A stretch of 64,000 nucleotides of DNA from Sapria himalayana. Its lineage: Eukaryota; Streptophyta; Magnoliopsida; Malpighiales; Rafflesiaceae. This document shows positions 12,011 through 24,730 of the stretch, piece after piece (the stretch's first letter is position 1; each line of letters opens with the position of its first letter). The DNA lies in contig JAREIK010002991.1 in NCBI GenBank assembly GCA_029783825.1, forward strand, positions 1,005,137 through 1,069,136, in the 5' to 3' direction. Position numbers and translations under genes: made by a program. The notes below the pieces were generated by a model. It saw nothing but the letters and a program-made list of their open reading frames with translations, searched no databases and had not been told where the DNA came from.

Positions 12011-15000
12011 TCAGCTACTCTGCTCTCCCCCGTTGCAACAATGGATGCCATTTCTCTGTGCCCCGCCCGTGTACTTGGCGTGCAGATCGTTTATGCCCCA
12101 TATTCTTATGGTTCGGTCGTCGCTAGCCGATGCCAGCATGTGTGGGTTAGCCGGGTTCCAACTCACCGAGTTAACGGCTCCTGAATGGCCAGCCAGGGAT
12201 TCTATTAGCTCCCCTGACCCTCTGTGCCATATATACACCTGCAGATGCAGACCAGCAGCGCACTGAACAAATTAAAAAGAAAAAAAAAAAAAAACATTCT
12301 CCAGTACATGTTTGGATTAAGGCCAGGCCATTCAGCCAAGCTCTGTGTGGAAGAAGAAGAAGAAGAAGAGAGAAGAGAGAAGAGAGAAGAGAAGAATTCT
12401 TCATGCCTGTGAGTCCTCGCTCCCACTAGCCACAAAAGCCTCTTCCAGACCACCCAAACAAGACCTAATGATGAACCGCCGGCACTTATGGCCCACGTAC
12501 TTAGCCACCAGGCGAACATCACCATTGATGTTCCAGAGATGGATTTCTTGGTCCAGCAGATTAACCAGCAAGAATCTGCTGTCTCTCGACAGAGAGAAGG
12601 TGGTGATGGTGTCGTCTTCCTCTATCAATCTCTCCGAGCTGTGCTCTCTGTCGAACAGCAGTATCACGCTCTCCATGCACATGCTCACGACTCTGCCATC
12701 TTTCGTCACTTCCAAATCGGAGATCTTCAGCGTCCGATGGCCCTTCAGACTCTCCGCCTCTTTCCCGTCCAAGTCCCACGAGCAGATGCCCTTGTTGTTT
12801 AGCCCGGAGAATATGCATTTCCCGTCTGGGGACCACCCGCACGAGACCAGCCCGATGCTGGCTTTCTCGTACACGCAGAGGCATTTTCCAGACATGACGT
12901 CCCACCTCCGCACGGCCTCCTCGACCCCGCACGTGAGCAGCTGCGAGTCATCCGGGCTCCAAGAAACTGACGAGACTGCGTTTTCGTGGCCTTTCAGCCT
13001 ATGCTTCAAGCAAACCCTGCCATTCTCATCCACCTGAAAGAAGTTTTATGGAGGAGCAAGCAAAGATACAAAGATGATGATGATCATGTAGAGGTGTCAA
13101 ACAGCCCGGCCCATTTTTTTTAGGGCACGAACGTGCTACCGTGCCCGGCCCGGCCCGGTTTAAAACATCCGGGCCCGGCATGGCCCGTAGGCACTGCAGG
13201 CCGTGCCGTGCCGAGTCGGGATCCAATCAGACCCGGCCCGCGGTATTTTTTTCGGGAGGGGCCGGGTCACGCCCACGCGTGGCCCGCGTGAAACCGGCAC
13301 AGTTTAAAAATGTGCCGGGCTAGCCCAGTCACGGCCGAACCGTGCTGTGCCTCGTGCCGGGCCGGGCCGGCCCGGCTGACACCTCTATTATCATGATGAT
13401 GAAATCGATACCTCACATATTATTTTGCTAGAAGACACAGAGGTCACACACACACAGTGCACAAGGCTCCGGCTTAGCGTAAAGTCCGAGTGAGATTAAT
13501 ATAAAAAGACAATATTGCCCCTAAAAGGTCTAAGAGACTGTTTTTAATGAGCCTTGAAAATATGAGATCTATCACTCTTGGACGAAAATACTTGTCATCG
13601 TACCAAGGCATGACCTCTATTCTATAGGCAAATTCATGATTTATTGTCATACCTCCCATATGATTTTGCTAGCAAACATAAAGGTCATCCACGGTGCACA
13701 AGGCTCCCCGCTTAGCACGAGATCTCAGAGAGATTAAAATAAGGACAGTATTATCCCTAAAAAAAAATCTGAGTGACTATGTTTGATGAGCCCTGAAAAT
13801 AAGAGATCTATCACTATTGGACGAAAATACTTGTCATCGCACCAAGGCATTGCCTCTATTTTGTTAGCAAAATCATGATTTATTGTCATATGATTTTGCT
13901 AGCATTCGTAGAGATCGAACACAGTGCACAAGGCTCCCGCTTGGCACGAGGTCTGAGAGAGATTAATACAATTACAATATTACCCCTAAAAAAAATCTGA
14001 GAGACTGCGTCTGATGAGCCTCGAAAATCAAAGATCTATCACTCTTGAACGAAAATGCCTTTCATCACACCAAAGTACTCCCTCTATTTTGTTAGCAAAA
14101 TCATAATTTATTGTCATACCTCCCATATGATAGCCGAGTGATCGCTTGATGAAGAAGCCAAGTATCTCCCATTGTGTGAAAATCGTAAGAACCAAACCTC
14201 GTCCGTGTGAGCCTCTAATATCTGGTCCAAAAGAAACAACAAAGAATTTTCCTCTTAGTTTTTTTTTTTTTAAATGTTGTGCATAATTAATTTATTTATT
14301 TATTTATTTATTTATTTTTTGAGCAAGATTTAAGAGGCTACAAGGAACACGATAGCTACATCCCATCTCATATATTCATGAAAGATTAGATTAAAAGTCA
14401 TGTTATGTATCTAGTCGTTTGATCAACACAATTAAACTAAACAAAAATTAAATTAATTTAAACATGACAAAAACAAAAAATTAAGACATGACTATGATAA
14501 ATTCTAAATGCTTTAGTATTTTTTTCATTTTTGATTTCACTTGCCAATGATTATATATCACAAGCAATTATTCTTAATTTTTTACTTCACTCTGGTAATA
14601 ATATTTGACTGTGAGAATATTATATGTGTTTTCATAGTCATCAGTGACCAAGCAGAGAATATTATATCTTTGTGTTAAAACTATCTCTATAATAAAGTGT
14701 AACTGTGAGACATGTCAAAAGAAAAGCAAATCAAAATTTTTTATCCTGCTCATCAGAATCATTTGATTAAAGACCAATTCAATATGTTACAGTCAAATAT
14801 ATGTGTATCTAATAGAGATGAGACTCATGATTAATTTAACTATTTTATTATTTTTATTAATGATTAATTGATTATACATATTTTATATAATTATTTCTTT
14901 TTTTTTATTTTAGATCATAATTTTTTTGGGATAATTATTTAAAGAGATCCCAAAATGAAAATAATTATCAAAATTATAGATATGTGTAATTAATTTAATT

Positions 15001-15524
15001 ATGAGTACCTTTCTAATTTGTAATAATTTTGTATGTTCCACTAACATAAAAGTACCTCATCACAAACCTACTTTAAACATAAACCAAATCTCTTGAAATG
15101 TACTTTTTTTTTTAAAAAAAGATAAGTATGAAAAATTTTGTATTGCGATAACAAAAAAAATGATAATCAATATTCAAGCGAGTGTAATGATAGTAAAAAT
15201 GTAAAACCCACTATGATAGCATGTAAAGGTATAGAATGAAAAATCATAGTTCATTCATGACAATTGAATGAATAAAATATATAATCACTTAAAATACTTA
15301 TGCTCCACTACAAATTAAATATTTCAAATAGTGCATACAAGTTGAATATAAACAAATTTAAAAAATAAACCTTAAAAATGAATATTATTCTTCACATAGT
15401 TAGATATGCATTAAAAAAAGAAAATACTTTCAAAAAGCATACACATTCTCGACTTGTAAACTCAAAACTATTGGATCTTCGCCTAATATTAATAAAATAA
15501 TTGAAAATTATTGATATTTCCAAC

Positions 15525-15559
<35 letters not shown>

Positions 15560-18268
15560 CTATCATAGTTATTAAATTGAGATTCAAATCAAGAATAATA
15601 ATACTTGATTAATTAATTGAGAATCAAAAATCGAATCGAATCGTTAATCAAATTTTTTGTAACTTATTTCTACGTTAATTAATTCATATTTTTCATATTT
15701 TGTAATTTTTTTTGATATTTTAATTTTTATTTTTGTTCTTTTTTAGTATTATATTATTATTTCACGTTAAATTCATAATACCAAAGGTTAAAATTATCTT
15801 TTTTTCATGTTAATTAATTCCTATAGATTGTATTTTTTTTGGTATTTTTATTTTTATTTTTATTACTTTTTGAGGATCTTGGTGCTTTGAGAATTAATAT
15901 TAAATCAATTTATGTAAATCAATTCACGATTCAACGATTCATTCTTTGATTTATGTATATTTTTCATTGGGCCAACCCAATGAATTATAAATCATACAAT
16001 TTTGATAACAATGATATAAATATGTGTGTATCTCCGTGTATGTTGTTTACTTTTTTATGCTTTGATTTTAGCATCCAACTCGTGGGTTGGCCCAATTATC
16101 TCGCCCTCTATAAGTTGTCTTTACAGAAAACTCATAACTTATCTTTACTTATACCGATGTTATTTACACGATCGACAATGTCTGAAGAATACCCTATTTG
16201 GCCTTTAGCAGGCTAGATCGAATGTTTTATCCTTTACGAAAAAATCTTATTCTAGATGTATGAGTATTTTGGACCCATTATTTTTATATTTTCAACTTGA
16301 ACACACATCATTGACTAAGTTAAGAATATTTTATCATAATCATTAAAATATTTTTATCATAAAATATGAAATATTTCAGCTTTGAAAGCTTACCAAAGCT
16401 TCCTATTATATATGTCAGTCTGATTTGAGTAGAGACTCATACATTCAGAAATATGAAAACCTAAAAAAAAAAACAAGAAGAAAAAATTAGATATCTTGTT
16501 ATGTTTATTAATGACTACTCGAGATATATTTAAAGATATTTCTTTCATGACAAATCAAAAATGATAATAATTTAAAATACATATCAGACTAATTTATCAT
16601 ATATTATATAAAATCATAAAATTATACATCACACTTCCTGCATAGACACACTCGATAATTGAAAAAAAGATTAAATATCTGATTGAGATGACTCAAAAAC
16701 TCCCATTTAAAAAAAAAAAAAAACAATTGTAACAACATTATGCCTAATCAATCAAAGATTTTCTTCTGTCATTTCTCCGTGCATATCCTTCAAAATACTT
16801 CATCTTAGAGAGAGATTATTTAGCTTGTGTCCAATAATTTTTATATATTTTTATCATATCCTCACTCATTCTCCAGGAAGAGACCCGATGCCAAAACGAA
16901 AATCCCGAGTACTAAGTATGACCTCAACCATCTCCTTTAAAGAGATAGCCAAACAACAAGATCTAATGTTCCAAGTATATATTCTCATTGATACCCAAAT
17001 GTAAAAATCTTCACAAAAATATTGAGTCTCTATTACTTTTCTATCTTGAGGCTGACGTATGAAAATATATTATCAATCATTTAAATGATATAACTCTTGT
17101 ATTTTAATAGTATTACAAAATAATAATAAAAAATAAATACAATAAAAAACATCATATATCTTTATATAGTAGGAAAAAATAACTGAGACAGCCCACAGAT
17201 CGCATGCTCTAGCCATAAAAAAAAAAAAAAACAAAAAATTGAAGGCCCAATGCATTGCATTGTTTAAGTTCAAACATAAAAAAAAAAAAATTGCTTTCTC
17301 ATAGGAGCAGTCCTGGCTACACTTCACAAACGTCTCAATTTCATGCCATAGCCATGCCAGAGCAGGAATTTTAGTTCAGTCACAAAAGCTTATGGCAGAT
17401 GGCAGCAAGCCTCCTGCCACTGCCAGGCATGGAAATTCCAGCACATAGAAACAGACTACATTCTAACCTGCAGTGTCTGTGAGGGGATCTGTGTTCTTCC
17501 ACAATGGTGGTCCGAGTACAGCGACATCTCGTGATTCAGCGAGTTGTGAAAGACGCACGTCTCTCTCTGCAAGGTCAGGGCCTGCTCGACCAACTGCTCC
17601 AAGCGCCGCTCTGGTATCAGAACTGTCGGAGGTAGCAGCTTCTGCAATTCCCCCAGGAGTTCTGCGCGGGGCTTTGCCCAGGCACCATGCTGGTGGGAGG
17701 GGGACCCAGGTGATCTGCCTTTCGAGGGGCCCATAAGACACGAAGAGAGCTCCCTCACTCTGTCATTGTCATAGCAGAGAGTGGCAATCTCTGTCCTCAG
17801 CGTCCTCAGGGCGTCCATGACCCTGTTATGATCCAGCTGTTCTAAGAACTTCTGCTCCAAAATCAGAAAAGTTGCAGATTTAGCTACAGCTCCATCAATG
17901 GAGCTCAGATCATTCAGAGTAGCTGCGCTTGAATCCCAGTCACCATCAAGTATCTGCTGCAAAAAAGAATTAGCAGAGGAAGTTTGCAGGGGCACTCCTG
18001 ATTCCTCCTCCAGATAGGCACCACTCTTTGCGTATCCAAGAGAATACAACGCCTTGGTTATTATTCTGACAAATTCATCCTTCCTGATTATTCCCTTCGA
18101 GCCGACCATCTCTTCCTCCCCCCCAGATTGCATGGTGCGAGCCATTATATCTACTGAAGAATCAACTTTCAGCTCTGCCGAATGTAGACCATTAGGAAAA
18201 ACACTTAGTTCTTTGGGGAATAGCTTCATGCGCTTTGGGACTGGTTCATCATCCTTTGCACCTCCCAT
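12011..18268 (-). CDS. WDR26: WDR26-type LisH/CTLH/WD40 protein, four exons
   Basis: In eukaryotes WDR26 is a subunit of the CTLH/GID ubiquitin ligase; the plant relative also interacts with CTLH proteins. Exons in coding order: 17468-18268, 14120-14221, 12407-13033, 12011-12238. They join in phase to 585 aa, about the plant family length. Exon 1 holds an N-terminal PKRMKLF basic patch, a LisH motif at about 62-94 ([19 protein letters not shown]) and a CTLH region to about 155. Exon 2 starts the propeller ([17 protein letters not shown]). Exon 3 has further WD repeats and the family signature RRFIIRSC. Exon 4 has the last repeat, [13 protein letters not shown] to IRIWGI. The last intron (12239-12406) uses a GC donor. 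Intron 1 (3.2 kb) and intron 2 (1.1 kb) contain mobile elements. Upstream of 18268 the sequence suits a short leader. Confidence 0.95.
13089..13387 (+). mobile_element. GC-rich non-autonomous hAT-like element (family A) in WDR26 intron 2
   Basis: 299 bp. Left end TAGAGGTGTCAAACAG, right end CTGACACCTCTA. Flanking 8-mers are TGATCATG and TTATCATG (7 of 8 match). The interior is built from GGCCCGGC/GTGCCG motifs, far richer in GC than its surroundings. YARNG-type ends and 8-bp duplications are characteristic of the hAT superfamily. Confidence 0.8.
13409..14119. repeat. Three-copy tandem repeat of about 236 bp abutting WDR26 exon 2
   Basis: Units start near 13409, 13651 and 13887. They share GTGCACAAGGCTCC, GAGATCTATCACT, GGACGAAAATACTTGTCATC and TTATTGTCAT. 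The repeat runs into the true exon 2 5' splice site on the - strand (14118-14119), and that splice site is copied inside the array at about 13651. Confidence 0.85.
16370..16610 (+). mobile_element. Copia integrase relic in WDR26 intron 1
   Basis: In broken frames the + strand reads YVY/INDYSRY followed by a KI.FHDKSK-like run, matching the Ty1/copia integrase core around VTFIDDYSRY...EKS. Stops and frameshifts are frequent, so it is an old fragment. The rest of intron 1 (14222-17467) is AT-rich, with poly-A/T runs and a (TA)n at about 15526, and nothing else recognised. Confidence 0.55.
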
Positions 18269-18579
18269 GAAAGGAGATCCTTAGCCCATATGTTGATGAA
18301 GCGATGACGAGGCGGCAGAGTAGCAGGGCAGAAAATGACCCGATATATAACACAGAACTCTCCTGCACGGCAGAGAAAAGGATAGCTTTTAGATTCTAAA
18401 GTTGGGAGAAATGAGAAGGCAACAGTTCAATAAAAACAAAACAAAACAAAATAAGCATCCTATCTTGCCCGACTTGACCTGATTTTTGTTTTTTTGTTGT
18501 CGAGTGCACGGGCAAGTGTCCTACGGGGTTGATAAAAATCCATTTTTTCTCCCTTAAAATTACCCGAGAAGTGCGTGGT
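18269..18579 (-). promoter_or_regulatory. Upstream region of the WDR26 gene
   Basis: The short stretch before the WDR26 ATG on the - strand includes an AAAACAAAACAAAACAAAA tract at about 18436. The mobile element at 18580 limits the undisturbed promoter to about 310 bp. No core element is certain. Confidence 0.35.
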
Positions 18580-19247
18580 TAGGGGTGTAACCGAGCTGAG
18601 TATTAGGCAAGCTCGGCTTGGCTTGGTTTTAAAAGAGTAGGCTCGAGCTTGTTCACGAGCCTGTTTAAGAGCTGACGAGCAGAGTATGAGGGTGCTCGGG
18701 CTCGGCTCGTTTAACTTACGAGCTTGCTCACAAGCCTATTCACGAGCCTGTTTACGAGCCTATTTATGAGCTGACGAGCTGAGTTTAAGGGTGCTCGGGC
18801 TCGACTCGTTTAACTTACAAGCCTCAAATTGATGTTCGGAAATTAAAGAAAGTGTTCATCTAAAATAGTCAGCATACAACTAAATTAAAAAGATAAGATA
18901 ATAAAAGTTCAATTAACTTGATTGAAGTTCAAGAGTTAAAATATTCATCATGTTCATTTGTAGGAAAAATTTGTTGTGCATCAAGCCTTCTTCATGTTAA
19001 CGAGTCTGTTCACGAGATTGGTTCACGAGCTTGTTCACGAGCTTGTTCACGAGCCTGGTTAACGAGCTTGCTCACGAGCCTGTTCACGAGCTGAGTTTGA
19101 GGATGCTCGGGCTCGGCTCATTTAACTTACGAGCCTCAAAATAATGTTCGGGCTCGGCTCATTTAACTTAATAAACGAGTTCGAGCGAGCTTCTAACAAG
19201 CTGAACGCCGAGCAGCTCACGAGTAGCTCGGCTCGGTTACAGCCCTA
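18580..19247. mobile_element. hAT-like element with CTCG/CACGAGC-rich interior (family B)
   Basis: 668 bp. The ends TAGGGGTGTAACCGAGC and GCTCGGTTACAGCCCTA are inverted repeats. Flanks TGCGTGGT and TGTGTGGT match at 7 of 8 bases. The interior is a run of degenerate GTTCACGAGCCTG/GCTCGGGCTCGGCTCG units with a central AT-rich 200 bp. No transposase. Confidence 0.75.
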
Positions 19248-19261
19248 TGTGTGGTTACACA

Positions 19262-19440
19262 GCCCTCATGCCACATGTGCGTGTCTGAGGTCATGCCTTG
19301 GTGCGATGCTAAGTATTTTCGTCAAAATGAGATTGGTCTCAGGTCTGAGACTTATCAGGCACGATCTCTTTGAATTTTAGATGTAAGACTGTCGAGATAT
19401 TAATTTCTCTCATAATTCATGATGAATAAGAGTCTTTTGC
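19262..19440 (-). repeat. Dispersed repeat, also at 13.4-14.1, 40.3 and 44.35 kb
   Basis: Contains CATGCCTTGGTGCGATG, a TATTTTCGTC block and GGTCTGAGACTTATCAG, which in reverse match parts of the WDR26 intron tandem unit (CATCGCACCAAGGCAT). Bases 19440-20760 are AT-rich. Weak retroelement-like ORF fragments may lie at 20.0-20.6 kb, but I cannot assign them. Confidence 0.5.
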
Positions 19441-20761
19441 ATTGTGTACAATCTCCATGACCTCCAAATTACTTAAGATGATGGAGAGGAAGCAATGCGT
19501 GCGCCAATATATTTCCATACTCACCCACTCCAACACACATCTTGTAGAATTATTAAAAATAAAGTTAGCTACTAACTTTAATCATTAAAAATTTTAAAAT
19601 TATGATTTTATTTTTTTATTTTTTATTTTTAACATGGTCACAGTTTGAAAGAGAATGCCTTGCAGTGTCAGTATATAGTTATATTCATTAGCTTTCAAAC
19701 ATATCTATCATAATAAGATATGCTTACATTTCTCTCGCTCTACTTTCATGGTGTTAGAGATCGGCTCATGTATCTTATGCTTACAAATGTGAAGCAAAAT
19801 TTGTATATCAAACTTCTTTCTTTTATCAATATCCATTCATTTTCTTTTATAGTGATTTGAATAACAACACAATTATCTTCAAAAAAAAAAAACAAAAATA
19901 TTCTACTTAATATCTTATTTTCTACTTTCTAAAAAAAACAAAAATATTCTACTTAATATCTTATTTTACAAGTATTATCAAACTCACTCGTTATCCTATC
20001 TTTTATTATTTCTATTGATGATATTAGGGTATTTAAGTCTCTTCCTATCACATAATCTCATTCACGATATTGTTAAGTCATGTTCGAAGATATAAATATC
20101 CTTATCTCCGATAAGACTTGGTAACTAGCATCCTGCGAAAAAATTTATTGCAAATAGGGTTGTAGCTAAGTACTTGTGATGAAGGCTAATTCAAATGAGA
20201 TGATTGACCACCTTGAAATAATTTTTATTTCAATGAGACTTACTTAGATGTTTTGTATGAATTCCAATGATATTTTTTCTCTAGTGACCAAGATGATACT
20301 GGTATGAATTCTTATATTATTGATAACTCTCGTAGATAAAAATTAAATTAGTTAGACATGAAAAATATTATTCTTCACCATGATTTTGAGTAAAATATGT
20401 TCATGAAGTACACTCAAATATCAAGTAGTAGAATCAAACTCAATTTAGAGATTACACAAAGCATGATATGGCATAAAGTAATCATCAAAGGCTTAGTTTA
20501 TGATATTTGCATTGGCAACCATATAATTTGGGTTAGATATGTGTATTTTAGATTTCTCTATATTTTTTTATATTTGCATTAAACAATATTGCTAAAACTA
20601 CTATCTCATAAGATAAGTTGTTTATATCACTATCAATTGTGATAATCAAATTATTTTATTAATTTGACAGTGAATAGATGAAAGTTATATCATTGTAAAA
20701 ATCAGTAATCTCACAGCCAATGGATGACGAATAGTCAATGTGTGAAACTCTTAAGTATGAA

Positions 20762-22740
20762 TAGAGGTGTCAAGTGGGTCCGATAATCAAGACTGGGCCC
20801 ACAACACATCACGATTTAGTCATGCTAGGCTTGACACAACATTGTCTAAAACCACACATAGACCATACTCATGTCAGCCCATGGCATGACTCATGCCGTG
20901 TTGTGCCCGAGCTGCATGGGCCTCATGCCAAGCACTCCAATACAAAATATAGCATGACCACATTTAAAAAAAAACAACCATTTTAAAATGACTGCTTTTT
21001 GCTGACAAGACAGTGCCCGTCACTATCCTATCGGCCAAAAATAGATAAAAATAAATAAATTTATTGATATTTTTTTTTCATCCATTAGATTATATCCAAC
21101 AACTCAATGAAAAAAAAAATCTTATAGTTGTCAAATTTATGCCATAAAAAATAAAAGAATAAATAAACATTTTTTAATAAAAAAAATCTATAGCATATTG
21201 ATATATTTTATCTTTCACAATTTATCTGTAATGTCTTTTTATAATTTTAATTTGATAGTATACCAAAACTATTTTGTTGATGACTATGATTTCGAGATAC
21301 AATATCGATAAATAGACAAAAAATATAGTGCATTAAATCATAAGAAAACCCAACTAAGCAGATAATTTTTACACCTGAATCAGCTTCAAGTTCATTGATT
21401 ATTTCATTTACCATAATAAGTGTGGAAGTAAAGACATGATGATTTAATTTCTAGCATACGTTTTTCGTTTAAGTTTTTGAATGATATTAAACTAGTTTAT
21501 ATTGTGCAAACCTATATTCAACTTGCTTATCATAAAATTCATAGTTCGACAAGTAGAAATAATATAATAAAATACTTAAAATTAAAAAAATAATTAATAA
21601 AGTTAAAATATATAATGAATTAGTCTCCATGACATTCGACATCAAGATTAGTCACGATAATGCTACATTCACATGCATCAACGCTCAACAGGTATTTAAA
21701 ATATTAGTCATATATTCCATTTTTTTATTGCTTGAATACATGTATAGATAATATATTAAATTATATTAAAATAAATTAAAGATAAATGAGATAGAAAATA
21801 TATAAAAATATATATATCCACTTTTATGAATCAAATAGAAAATAAAATAGTACTGATAAGATTCATAAATAATTAGATAACATATTTAAATATATAATAA
21901 TATATAAAATAATTTTAGTAAGCCTCCAAATATGAACATAAATACCAAATTCAAAATTGATGGTTTTTCTATTTAATTAGCTATGAATAAATAATAGGAT
22001 AATCCATTGAATAGAAATAAATTACCTCATTATTTAAATATTAATTACTAGTTTATCTTATGACATGATGGCAATAAAAAATTAAATATATTGAGTTGAT
22101 TGAAATTATATGAATCAATATATTGTATATTATCTAAGAAAATATATAATCTATTGACCCATTTAATGCCTAACATAATATTAAAGTCTAATTTTTCTAT
22201 GACTGTGTTTAATATTTAAAATAAAAAATTGACAATGCAACCACAAATAATATAAATACTATTATGCTTAAAGAACTATAAAGATTCATAAATAAGTCTT
22301 CTGGATCAAATAAAAGAACTTCTAATAAATGATGATCTAAACTATAGACTGATCATGAATATTAGATGATTGACATATTATTGTTGCTAACACTGACTAC
22401 TAATGGTTGCCTTGCATTTTTAGTTTTATAATTTATTATTATAATTAATATCATGATGAAACCCAAATTGCAAAACAATTTATTTTTTTTATTAGCGGAG
22501 GTTTTTATTTATTTTCATTTATAGTACAGTACAATTTATTAAAGATACATTATTTGATAAAGTCAATGCCCATGACCCCACATTTGATGCCTAATGGCCA
22601 CTAGATGTCAAATTTTAATCACACCCAATGGTCAACAACATTAGGTGGCCCCTGGCCACAAGGCTAGGGCCATTGGCTAATTGGCTCATGCCAAGTTGTC
22701 TGTTGCCATGCCCAAATACCTAAAGGTCAAGTGCTCTCAC
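20762..22740 (+). mobile_element. Decayed hAT element with transposase remnant (family A type)
   Basis: It begins with TAGAGGTGTCAAGTGGG, the family A left end, and has degraded GC-rich terminal sequence to about 20960. Around 21625-21690 the + strand reads LVSMTFDIKISHDNATF, which parallels [17 protein letters not shown] in the longer element at 46-50 kb. GC-richer sequence with GGCC motifs returns at 22560-22740. No clear right terminus or target duplication was found, so the end is approximate. Confidence 0.5.
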
Positions 22741-22819
22741 TGAAAATATAAAAACAAACAAAATATTAATACAACTAAAATATCCTATGTCAAGCTAGCA
22801 TAAACAAGTTACCAATACT

Positions 22820-24730
22820 AAATTTGTAAAAAAATAAGATGAACTAAAGCATCTTTAGACCTTAGTAAAAATGTTTGTTGATCGTTATGCTATCTAGATA
22901 TATATTATAATAACAATCTCATCTTTAATTTTTTTCTTTAAGAAGAAACAATCTATCACTATGTGTTTTGTCCATTTATAAAATATTAAATTTTATGCTA
23001 TATACATCAATGTTTGACTATCATAATAAAAAATAGTAATCCACACTAAATATCTATATAAATCCTCTCACAATAAGCCTCATCTTAAGTTGATTTACCT
23101 TTCTATTTTGACTTATTTTCACAATGATACCCACCTAGAAGTGTCAAACAGAACGTTCAGGGCTGGCCTTGCCCATTTTTAGCCAGCCGAACCATGCTTC
23201 CGTGCTAGGCCAGGCATGGTTACTATACCGTGCTATGCCTGGCCCAACACGATTCTGTGGAGGTCAGCCCGGCACAGGCCCGCGGCACGAATCCGCCGGG
23301 TTCCGCCCGGTTGGGCCTAACCCTAATTTTAAAAAAAATTAGGGTTTGGCAACGCGCCGCAGCCCGCCCTCTCGCCACGATTCTTCTTCACTATCGGGGG
23401 TCAGCGAGTTTCACTCGTTGGGCTCAGCTTCTGCCCCTGAAAATGTTTCTTGGCTCGTGCCGAGATACCGTACCAACGGGCCACGGTACCATGCCGGTCC
23501 AGGCATGGCATGAGGCCCGGCTGGCCTCGACACGGTATGACACGGTTGGTGCCGCGGACAAGCACGGCATGGGCACGGGCACAAACACAAAAAATTCCCG
23601 TGCTGGGCCGGCCCAGGCACTGCCGAATCTTGCCGTGCCGGGCAGGCCCGGCCCGGTTGACACCTCTATACCCACCCACAACTACTAACATAATTTTATC
23701 CACGATCATATTACTAGTTATATGTTCTATTAGAGTGGAAGACATAATTTCTTTCATCGTGATCTAACTTTATCTTACATAAGATAGTATCTCAAAAGAA
23801 TATTTTAATATCATCAAGAAAACTAATAAAAAGATAAGAATAAATAAGACAATAATACAACTATACCTACCAAATAAGGTATTAAGTACAACTCATAAAT
23901 TCCTTCCTAAGTGAGATCAAAAGATCCATATTAGAGGAACTTACCACAGAATCATAAGACTACTTAATAAGCTCATCTCTTGCCTGAGCAAACTAAGTGT
24001 ATCTCTCCTAATATAGTATTTAAGTCTTAGGTGATCACGTATCCTAGTTATCAATTATAAATTTGTGTTGGTGGCCTACTATGTTATTTGTGTCTTAAAA
24101 ATTATATCATTACTCAAAAAATTTCTCTCTTGTAACTTAATATAATCTAAATTTATTTGTAAATATTATTGATTATTCATGAGAGTAGCATCATATTTAC
24201 TACCAATATAATCACATATAGGCAACAAGTGACTCTATACTATCTGGTGATCCATGCAAGACTGCAAAAAAAAAATAATTAATTTAGATATAATATTGAA
24301 GATCATACTCTTTAAAAGTTTATTAAAAATAAGTCATAATCAAAAAATATAATATTCATACTTACTAAAATCCTACCATTATCTAATAAAAAAAAATACT
24401 TGTATTATCTTGAAGTAGAAAAGTATCTAAGGAATATATATTTCAAGGAACTATATATCAACGTATCTCATCCTTAAGGGTGATCGATAATAAAACAAAC
24501 ACATCAACAAAATTTAGGAGGCTTATTAAATAAAAAATTGTCTCCAAAATATAATATCTAAAAGATTATAAATAAAGAAAATTAGAATAAAATATATAAT
24601 TGATAAGATAAATTATGATGAAAACTAAATCTCGCCAGAACTATTTTGGAACAAACTTTTTAAATAGAAATATAACTTATTACAATCATATATTTTTTCA
24701 TCCATTCTACAACCTCATTCTCTTAGAATA
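22820..24730 (-). mobile_element. Decayed copia retrotransposon, integrase to RNase H
   Basis: Reading the - strand, about 24220-24720 carries copia-type text: a KFCGCVCFIHDHP-like run, then KYIFLRYFSTSR and NIIFFDYD, the region after integrase. About 22820-23040 carries the RNase H tail (DNQTLMYIA, KWTKHIVIDCFF, STNIFTK). Many stops and frame shifts. The element at 23136-23668 interrupts the pol region. Long terminal repeats were not located. Confidence 0.7.
23136..23668. mobile_element. GC-rich non-autonomous hAT-like element (family A), perfect target duplication
   Basis: 533 bp, ends TAGAAGTGTCAAACAG and GGTTGACACCTCTA, flanked on both sides by TACCCACC (23128-23135 and 23669-23676). Inserted in the copia pol relic, so it is younger. 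The interior combines GCCCGGC blocks with a TAATTTTAAAAAAAATTAGGG segment also found in the copy at 37.5 kb. ORFs across it on both strands are compositional shadows. Confidence 0.9.

Noticed and set aside
12345..13037. 230-codon + strand ORF opposite WDR26
   Set aside because: It is the antisense of WDR26 exon 3, whose WD40 reading is far more convincing.
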